A DNA stretch of 64,000 nucleotides from Atkinsonella hypoxylon. Taxonomy: Eukaryota > Ascomycota > Sordariomycetes > Hypocreales > Clavicipitaceae. The notes beneath the pieces were generated by a model that ran no database searches, was not told the origin of the DNA, and worked only from the letters and a program-made list of their open reading frames with translations. The stretch is from NCBI GenBank assembly GCA_000729835.1, contig JFHB01000105.1:1-64000 (forward strand), given 5' to 3'. Shown piece by piece: positions 47,001 through 55,790 of the stretch (position 1 is its first letter; every line of letters starts with the position of its first letter). The position numbers and the translations under genes were made by a program.

Positions 47001-49529
47001 GGCGAGCCGTTGGACGCCGTTGGACGGGAGTGCTCTAGGTAGGTCAAGGAAGCAAGTGACGGATACGAAATATCTTCTGCAACCTTTTCCGACTGGCTAG
47101 TCGTAAGTAAAGCCATCGACCGGGAGTGGTGGTGAAGGTTGTTTCATATTCACCCTCCCTGCCTGCCTCGGTTTTCACAACCCGTTAGACAAGGGCGTTT
47201 GTGTGACGGGCTCTATTGTGGCGTTCAGTATTAATTGAACTCAGATCTAGCGTGCCAAGGTCCCATTCAACCTAGCGAATACCATTAGGCTGGAGTCCGG
47301 TCTGCTTTTGACACGTTCGGGTGTCATGATAGCGAGGGACTCCTTGACTCGTTGCGGCCGCCATCCAATGACGTATCCTCGCCGTTCATACGGGCCCATC
47401 TCAACCAAAAAATCGTTCGTTCGTTCGTTTCATGCTTCGTTGGAGTATATATGCCTGGACACACCAGCCGAGACATTTGAGCTTTTCCAACTCAAGGGAA
47501 TCAGACGTTGACACGTTACATAAGGTCCAAATGGAACTGGGACCTGCTTAGCGAATGCTGGGTATTATGTAACAACGTTGCTGGCGTCTGCAATCCTTTG
47601 GGCCACGATGGGAAAAACAGTGTTAGGTTCAGTGATGCGACCTCTGGCAGTCCATCCCAACCCTTCCAGGGAAGGTAACCGGTTTCAGCTGAAGTCTATC
47701 TCGATGATCTCGATGCAAGTTCAGATTTACTGTTGTAACGCCGAGAGGAGAGTCATGCCGCCGCCGACGGGCTCAGGGCTGGACTCAGGTCTCCCACAAT
47801 GCCAGCAAACTCTGAATATAAATGGCAGAGATTCATCCAAAGGAATATATTTGCCAATTATGACTCTTGCCGTGACAAAGCTCTGTCTAGCAGAAACATT
47901 TCATTTCGGTCATGCGTTCCGCAACAGGGAATTCGTTATCCCAACTGCTGGGGTAGCACAATACTCCCGAACGCTCCCGAACGAACGAGAAGGGGAGGGA
48001 AAAAAAAAAGCAGGGGCTATTCAGCGAGCCAGTTGCATCAGAGATCTTTGATAACGCTGCCCTGCCCGATGCCACGTCAGTTTCCCTTAATTCTGCGCCA
48101 AAGCGTCCGAATTGGCTCGTGGCCACGTAGACTCGATCAAAATCGCCTGACAAGCAAAATTAAAATTAAAAAACCGCAAAAAGCTTACAAGACAAAAATT
48201 AGGCAGAGGACGTAAGGCCCGGGCGTGGGCTTGTCCGGCATTTACCTCGTGATGACATGCTGTGTCATGTCTGACAGGGGAAGAAGAAAAAAAAAAACAC
48301 AAGCCGCGCGATGTCGGGATTTCCGGACACGCCGCTGTGAGAGGAGCAGGCCTTGTTCTGTGGTACCAGGGACCGCGGACACGAGCTCACGTGTATCAGG
48401 GGCACAACGGGACTCTGTACCACCATGCCATGGTAGGACTAGAAAGGCAACAAGACCACATGGGTGAGCGCCAAATGAGTGAATTCCTTGAAACACGAAA
48501 TGCTGATACGGGATGCAGGTAGTTATACGTCGGGCGGTCGCCGTGGTGATACGCTGGTCGCCTTGAGAACAAGGCTGTCGACTTAGACGCGCTGCTTCCA
48601 ATCAGTTGCCTTCTCTCGGACCAGGCTACCGAGACGCGGCTCGTGTCCAGGAAACGCCTGATGGCGCCTTGAGCCCCTTTGAGTGTGCGTTTCGCGCTGT
48701 GGAAAGAAGGTGAGGAGGAACTTGGTTGCGTGCGGCCCCGACCGTGAAGAGGCAGCGCACTCGTGGCTGTGAGAAATACATGGGAGCACAGGGCCCTATA
48801 CTTAACCTACGTACAAAGAGAGGGCAGTGCGTCTGAAGACTTAAGGTAAAAAGGCTTAAGGGGTGTAGAAACTAGAGTCAACGCCATGAAGAAGCTACAT
48901 GATGGCGAATGAAGGCATTGATCTAATGGGAGCAACTGTTAAGCAACGCGAGCCTTACACACACACGCATTATGCGTATAAGGCTACAAGGTATAGAAGA
49001 CCACTGACTGAGCCTTGACAAATCCGCACGTCTCAGGAAGATACAACTATTACATACCCCAACTAGAGACTACAGCGGACATAAATTTCCAAGTCTTCAC
49101 ATCTATTTGATCTGCCGCAATACGTGAAGCCTGCCCTAGCCGCTATCGCTCACTACCGAGCATCGCTACGCAAAAACAAGAAGGCGTATTGATCACACCC
49201 AGGGATTTCACTCCTATTCCGGCAATAATATTTTCGAGTAACTAGATCCTAGCTACCATCTACAAAGTACGACCAACGTCCTGGTCTTCACTCCGTTATA
49301 CGTGACCCCATAGCCTGGACAATCTCCATATTCCCTTCCTCGATTGCAAACGAGAGACTTTGGCTTGTAATGTCGAGCCTTGGGATTATCCATGTATGTT
49401 TCCAGCAACGCCGCAGACTATGTTATAAAGTAAAATGATCTTCCGTATACATGCATGAAAAGGAAGTAAAACAGACATACGAGACTCCGTCATATGTATT
49501 TTTTTTTTTACCTTTTGCGAAGAAAACCT
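41034..49529. other. 8.5-kb gene-poor region
   Basis: The longest stretch without a supported gene. The many small frames (up to 157 residues) have no domain, no conserved-looking composition and no phase-compatible partners. It lies upstream of the TALE gene and downstream of the caspase-like gene. Features seen are short CGGAGTA/CGGAATA clusters (44978, 45764, 46592-46630), a CGTTCGTTCGTTCG tetranucleotide run near 47413, and A/T homopolymers. No tRNA, rRNA or transposase is seen. A long 5' leader or a non-coding RNA for the TALE gene cannot be excluded from sequence alone. Confidence 0.5.
46592..46630. repeat. CGGAATA heptanucleotide tandem array
   Basis: One CGGAGTA unit and four CGGAATA units in tandem. 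They are the most regular example of a motif that recurs across 37.5-46.6 kb and is nearly absent near the housekeeping genes. Confidence 0.9.
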
Positions 49530-52500
49530 TCATCGTCGAAACATCTTGTTTAAAAGACTTCCCCCTCCATGTCCAGCTAATCTTTCAGATGGACTGCCGT
49601 CCGATTTTGTCGCGGGGCTGCGTGGCGTGGGTTCATCTACCTTGCTCACCTCAACGTACTCAGCGTCAACATCTTGTTCGTGCGAGGTCCTGCCACCGTG
49701 GTGTTTGTCAGGATTGTCTTCGGATGCCAACTTGGTGTGTCCCGGCGCAAAGGAAGGATGGGCTGCGTAGGCAGTGGCCCGCATCTTGTCAAGACCACGA
49801 TCCAGATATTCCACCAGACCAGCCTTGGAGTCAAACTCGCCATGGCTGTGACTGCTCAGCTGGATGTCCATGGCTTTGCCGTATAGTGATCCACAACGGG
49901 CCTTGAATTCGGCCTCTAGTGCTTTCTCCTGCGCCTCAAAGGCTTCGAGCTGCTCTGGAGTTCTCGTGGTCAATGGTCGTGCCCGGTTTTCTCTTTTGAT
50001 GCCGTCCAACCATGCGGCATATTGGTCTTCAAGTCTCGCGCGATCTGCCTCAGTCTGCGAGGTAGTAGCTTGGCCGCTGATCCAGTCTTTCGCAGCCTGT
50101 GTCATCCTTGTACCGACGATGTATTTGTCAAAAGTCTGGCTAAACTCTCTGTAATGACCACGTAGGATGAAACAGTGGCCCATCCAGCCCTGTGAGCGGA
50201 GTTTCTGCGCGATAAGCTCTGCTGCAGGACATTCCCATGGGAATTCGAGACCACGGCCGCAGAAAATTAGACACTTGGCTGCCCTCCACTGAGCAAACTG
50301 CTTCCTGCCTTGTTCGTCAGGAATAGCGTGCTCGATCAGATCAAGCGGAGCAGCTTGAAGAAAACGCTTCGGGGTTCGCAGGTTGATCGCCCCGTAGATG
50401 TGCGATCGTTCGTATTCGCTGGCCGATCTGAGATCAAAAAGGAGGCGATCGCCAGGCAGGGAAAGCTCAAGAAGACGGTTCAGATCAGCTGCCAAGATCA
50501 TCTGGGATCCGTGACTACTGGTTTCGGGCACGGAGTCTTTGATTCTCATGTTTGCTAGTTTATTGTAGATAGAATCCCTCTCTCTGCGGTGATGGAACCA
50601 CACCTCAAGATCCCGTAGTTCGATGCCTAAATTAGACGCGATGAAGGCGCTGTGGGCGTCATTGGGCGCTGGGTCTTCTTGATAGTACTCTTGCAGCCGG
50701 CTCTCTATGTGTGGTGAAAACTTCTTTGGCTCGGGTACGTGATCTCCAAAAGTTGTTCGTCTCATGGACTGTTGTTGGTTTAATATGATCTGCCTGGATA
50801 TTACAGGACTTCTTCCAGTAACTGGGGTTGTGGCCTGGCGTTGCTGCGTGTTAAGTGAGGTGGTAGAAACAGCTGGTCTCATGGGCCTCCCATAGCTACC
50901 CGGTGATGATGCAGATGGTGATGTCGGTCTTACTGGGGTAGGAGGCTGAGAGGCTGAGCCAAATGTGGTGTTATCCCTGGCATTGCTCGTGTATGAGGGA
51001 GAGGACCTGAATTGCTGCTGGAACGCCAAGTTTTCTGTCGCCGCAAATGTTGTCCCTGATACGCCAGTTGCGATAGATTGGTTGTCAAAGTTATCGACGT
51101 CTCTTCGTTGTTCTTGAGACGAGACAGGAACTGCGATTCTCCGCTCTACCTGTCTGTCCTTTATAGCTAAGTTGTTAGAGCGGATGAATGCAATAAAAGA
51201 TACCGCAGGATCCTCTGGAAGGAGATCCCAGACCATGACCGGCATGGAGACAAGCATCAGCGTTGAATGACTCTTGAATGCGCCTTGGACTTTGACATAT
51301 CTTGCCATGGATGGGAAAGCATTGAGCCATTGTTCCCATGCATGAATGTCCAACTGTTGGTCATCCTCTAGAGCAAGCGAGATCATGACGTGGGGAGTAT
51401 CCTCATTTGGTTCGTTAAAAGCCAGACCTTCTGAAATGGGATCTCCCGAGTCTGGGGCTCGTCCCGTTAGTAAGGGTGGTGTGGGAAGTAAAGTCGCTGG
51501 TTCTTGGACTTTTTCACGTGGGAGCAAGCGGGACAGCTCAATACTGGGGGCTTTGTGGTTGGCCGTCATCATGAAATGGACAGGAGTTGACCGAGCTTCG
51601 AAATGCTTGCCGTTTATTGTAATGGGGCGAGGGTGTTTCAGACGCGCCAGCACCTCGGCATGAAGCATAGCGGCAGAAAAGGTTCGCATGCGCCATTCTT
51701 GGAGAACTTCAATCAAGGCGTTGGTGAAGGAATGTCGTCCCGGATCAGGAGCAATGGCGTCCCAGCTGGATGCTGATATTGTTTCGGTGATGCTGTTTCC
51801 ATTGGGGAAAGTGGCACTGGCAGCTCCCGCGCAACAATCCAAAAGAATGAGTACGTCTGATCTGGATCGTTCCAGGAGAGTTTGAATGGCAGACCACCTG
51901 AAGGAGGTTTAGTCAAGTTTATATGTGTAATCCGATGTTCTGTACTTACTGTAGCCAAGGAGACGATGGATCACGATTTCTTATGTGTAGATGTCAGAAT
52001 CAGCTCAACAAGAAGAAATTCACACCAATCAAAAAAAAAAAAAAAAACCACTTACGCGCACCATGTGCTCTGTCTCGACTCATCGATTCTAGCATGTCCT
52101 CCATAGTAAATTAAGAAGAGAGTGTCTTTAGATTCGTATTCCTTGATAAGCTGACCAACGCGCATCATCAACTCCAAGTGGGAATTCTCGGATGGAATGG
52201 CGAAGATATCAGTCCCAAACGCGTAGTCTTCGCGCAAGCACTTCTCCAAATCCTCCAGCTCGGGCAGGACAAAGAGATCGTCTGAACCCCAATGCAAAAG
52301 CAGTGCCTGGACCTTTTTGTACCTTTGTGATGTGCGACCTCGGTTAGGAAAAGCACGCGTAGCAGACTTGGGATGGTGTCAGTGTCCGATGAGCTCAGCT
52401 GCCTGAGGGTTTCCAGGTGCGATGAGCTTACATCTTCTAGTCTTCTGGCAAATGCTGCGATATGTTTTACATGGAAGCTCGTGCGACTAATATCGTGCGT

Positions 52501-52557
52501 CGCTGACCTCGAAAATCCATCTCCAATTCCATTCATCCTCTGGAGTAAATCAAGCAT
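49530..52557 (-). CDS. Caspase-like / homeodomain-like / rhodanese fusion protein
   Basis: Four exons, 52557-52432, 52366-52056, 51979-51950 and 51897-49530, encode 944 residues in phase (introns 65, 76 and 52 bp). Residues about 58-265 form a caspase-like (C14) domain: strand LFLIYYGGHAR gives His133, and ILLDCCAGAAS gives Cys177/Cys178, the second aligned with the metacaspase nucleophile. The 30-bp exon 3 joins these halves. Residues 547-606 look like a homeodomain: a helix SPHIESRLQEYYQEDP and a recognition-type helix LRDLEVWFHHRRERD. Residues about 624-744 are a rhodanese domain (RLLFDLRSASEYERSHIYGA, then LIFCGRGLEFPWECPAA with Cys702). The tail is helical, then acidic. The role is unknown: possible protease or scaffold in stress or incompatibility-type responses. 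The start is the first ATG after an in-frame stop; an upstream exon cannot be excluded. Confidence 0.85.
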
Positions 52558-53397
52558 TAGGGACGATGTTCCTCAAATGGCTCAGCCAACTGGCGTCGCT
52601 CAACAGGGTAGAACGTACAGGTGCATCGGATTGCAATGCGACATTTCCATAAGCAGCGCTCCTGGAACGAATAGTGAAGTAAGGCTGTTCGTTCCCCATA
52701 GTTGAGTGTTTGCCTTGCTACTACCGAGCTAGATGAGCTAAATGAGCTAGATGAGCTAGATTCGGTCACGTCGAGCTGACTCTCGCGTTGGGGAAATTGG
52801 CAGACGTCGTTGAGCTGTCGCTTGGGAGGGCATGCGTTATTGTGCTAAACGAATGTCTCGAAACCAGCAAGAGCTCGTCATCATTGCAGTGTCTGCGAAA
52901 CGTAGAGCCAGAAGTGACCGGAGAGTTTAGAGACAGTCTCATCTTGAAGAAATATATCGAAATAAATTGAAGGAAATGCAAAACATCATGCTCGGTCCCC
53001 AAAGCGGTTAGTTAGGCTGGTCATACCGACAGCCTAAAAGAGAAGATCAGCAAGCGTGGGGTAGCCAGTACTCACGATGTAAGCACACATGAGCGGGTCA
53101 CAAGGTTCTAGATACAAGCCCCGCCCTGGCAGCGCTGAACGTCCAGCGGAGTGGCGGGACCAACCGCGGCGCTTGTAGCGTACACTTCCAGGCATGCACC
53201 TTACTGGAGCCAGGGCCTGGCCTATCACGCCTAGCAGCAGTTAGCAGCGTGCTGTTGCTCGCCCAATCACACCAGACTTCATCTTCTTCCGCTTTGTGCT
53301 GGATTTCGGTCCTTCTCGACAAAAAGAAAGCAGCTATTCTTAGTCGGCCATCACTGCCTCCTGGCATCTTGATCCAGGGCGACACGTGCAACCTAAC
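52558..53397. promoter_or_regulatory. Divergent promoter region, caspase-like gene / Pbn1
   Basis: 840 bp between two divergent start codons. It contains a short GAGCTAGAT direct repeat at 52735-52760. The rest has no gene and no site I can name. Confidence 0.5.
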
Positions 53398-55033
53398 ATG
53401 AAAGAAAGAATAACTTTTGTCCATCCCCAGGGGGCCGATGTAGACCCCGAATCCTTAACGATCAGCAACACAGAACTGCACGGCGCTTCGCTAGAGACAG
53501 TTCGGGAAGACAGGTTGACCATCGCCCTTCATGAACTGCCAGCAGACCTCGCCAAGCTTCTTCCTCGTTTCCGAGATCTTAGTTTGCGGTGGGTGAGCCC
53601 GTTTGCGTATGACACCTTAGAGCCTTATGTGTCGAGAATATCACCAGGCTTACATATATCATACACGCTTGCCAATGCCGAGGATGCGGAAGCCGGGTAA
53701 GTTCGATCACCCAGCGTTTTGATACGGGACAACGTGAGCCAATGCTGAGATTTTTGACCAGGCAGCAAGCATGTATTGCTTTGCTGGGATTTGGCACGAA
53801 AGACTGCTCATCAAATGAGGTATGCAACGAAGGAAGACTGCTCATTGAACGATGTGTACGAATAGTCACTGATCTTGCACGACGTGACGTCAGACGTTCA
53901 CTACCAAAGGCGAGGGACAGTCTGTTGATTCTCCTAGCGCAACGCTTTACGAGCAATTAGAGCGTGTTTCGCCCTTGACAGCTTGGGCTGCTAGGGAGCT
54001 CTGTGTCGGCGATGACTCAGATTGCCAAATCCGTTTACAAGGACTATCTAGCACGCCTAGTATTGACGTTTCTTGGGATGATTCAGCACAAATTGTGCGG
54101 ATTGCCGCAGTATCAGCGCTCCGCAGACAAGACATCCAGGCTTCAAGTATAGTCAGCAGACGTACTGAAGTTGGTATCTTGTCCAAAGACACGCCACTGA
54201 ACCAACAACCCCACGAGATTGGAGTATCCGGCTTGCTAGCTGTTCTGGGAGAAAATAAGCAGCCGTCAGGAACCATGTTTTCTTTCCCATCCAGACATCG
54301 CGCAAGCGAGACTACATTTACATCGAAATTCGTCGAGCCAACAGGATTGCATCCCACACTGCGTCTCACGATGAGCTCGAATCATGCTCCGGCTGCAGAT
54401 GAGCATTGCGCTCTTTATGCTTATTTTACGCTACCCAAGACTGTTTTTGCAGACAGGTATCAATTTGCTGACAGACTTTTCTTGGCGTCGAAAAATCTGA
54501 CAGCATTGCGATATACAAGTCTGCCCGTAGATCTCGAAGCGCCAGCTTATACTACCAAGACTTGGGGCTCTACTGTTTTGCTTGAGCTGGCCGCTCCCAC
54601 TTCCGATGAATCTTTGGCCTGGACTGCCGAAGTGCCTTTGCACTTGAGGTATCTGAAACCATCTCAGACAGGAACCGTTGATATCGAAATCCCATATCCA
54701 GCAGTTTTTTGGGCATGTGATTCAACAACGGATGCAGATTACGCTAACAACCCTTTCGACCGTACAAACATTGGCTATGACAGGCTCTTCAGCAGGCCCA
54801 CGGTCTTCTGGCACGCCAAGCCAGAGGCCGTGAGAGGAAATCGATTGATGTCACCAATTTCTGTGCCCGTCCTGAAGGATCAGGCTACGTCTTGGGTTGT
54901 ATTTGGAACGGCTGCTGCCATTTTGATAGGCTTTGCTTGGATACTGTGGAAACTTGCCGCTGTACTCACGTCCTCTGGGTATGGGCGCGGGGGTAGAGTG
55001 GACAAGGAGATGGAAAGCAAGAAACACAGATGA
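53398..55033 (+). CDS. pbn1: Pbn1 (PIG-X), regulatory subunit of GPI mannosyltransferase I
   Basis: Three exons, 53398-53696, 53762-53819 and 53894-55033, encode 498 residues. Pbn1 pairs with Gpi14 (PIG-M) in the ER membrane to add the first mannose of the GPI anchor. The N-terminus MKERITFVHPQGADVDPESL matches fungal Pbn1. The 58-bp second exon adds the stretch ending TKDCSSNE and joins to TFTTKGEG. The PIG-X domain fills the C-terminal 200 residues: GLHPTLRLTMSS, CALYAYFTLPKTVFADRYQF, WGSTVLLELAAP, VPLHLRYLKPS and IPYPAVFWAC. One transmembrane helix (WVVFGTAAAILIGFAWILWK) precedes a short basic tail ending SKKHR, placing the bulk in the ER lumen. The ATG at 53398 is the first in frame; a GTG 12 bp upstream is not a credible start. 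Confidence 0.9.
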
Positions 55034-55790
55034 AGGAAAAACATGGCACCGTATTTTGGAGATTTTTGAGAACACATTACCGGGAGCATCGGCCATTGCA
55101 GAAAGATGCGCACATTTACGTGGCTGTTCTGCTTTGTGTGCCACCTCTGTTGATGATGTGCATGGTTCCTTCTACCCTCCTTATAGGTTCATAGGCATGT
55201 GCAGGATACTTGACGAATTTCTGAACGGAGGCTAATATAATATAATAAAATAGAATGCAGAGAGAGATGTGGACCCACGTGACTGGCGATGCGTCAAAAG
55301 CAGCAAGTTCATTCGGGGATTAGCGGCCGTAAATTCGACCAGGCTTTCTTTTTAAACTTGGACAGAGCGGAGACCAGCCGGCGATTTCTTTCAAATGTTT
55401 ATGTTTGGCTAATATCGGCTTGACGTCGCACCCGACTGAGCAGTAGACACACACCTGCACTGCCTGCACTGCCTGCACTGCCTGCACTCCCTGGAGGTCG
55501 ATGCTGTCGGCAGATAGCATTTCTTCTTCGCCGCCGATACATCAAGTCTGCCTCCAACAATTGATCCCAGCCCTTCTTTTTTGTTACTGTCCGCCTTGCG
55601 TGTGCAGCAAAACGTTGGAGGGCGCGTGCACGTCATGCCTCACAGCCCAGATCGACAACAACCCACGCCTGTGACTCTTTGGCTATTTTCATGTCGCATA
55701 AAAAGAACTTGATTCGACACATTCGCTGCAAAGCCGTCAGAGAGGAGGGATTGGGCCCGTTCAGGGGTGAAATCTCTATGAGGAGTCAGA
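55034..55790. other. Intergenic region with 9-bp minisatellite
   Basis: 757 bp between tandem genes, holding the Pbn1 3' flank (an AATATAATATAATAAAATA stretch near 55232-55250 could act in 3' end formation) and the promoter of the Zn2Cys6 gene. A CTGCACTGC-type minisatellite is at 55454-55492. No gene is seen. Confidence 0.55.
55454..55492. repeat. CTGCACTGC minisatellite (9 bp x 4)
   Basis: Four near-perfect tandem 9-bp units in intergenic DNA upstream of the Zn2Cys6 gene. Confidence 0.9.

Noticed and set aside
47578..48051. 157-residue frame in the gene-poor region
   Set aside because: No domain and no codon pattern like the neighbours.
41034..49529. Transposon or repeat-induced point mutation remnant
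   Set aside because: No transposase-like frame, terminal repeat or strong AT bias is visible by eye.
52168..52431. Read-through of exon 1 of the caspase-like gene
   Set aside because: The frame crosses a 65-bp intron with GTAAGC donor and CTGAC branch site; spliced reading gives the conserved VQALLLHWGSDDL segment.
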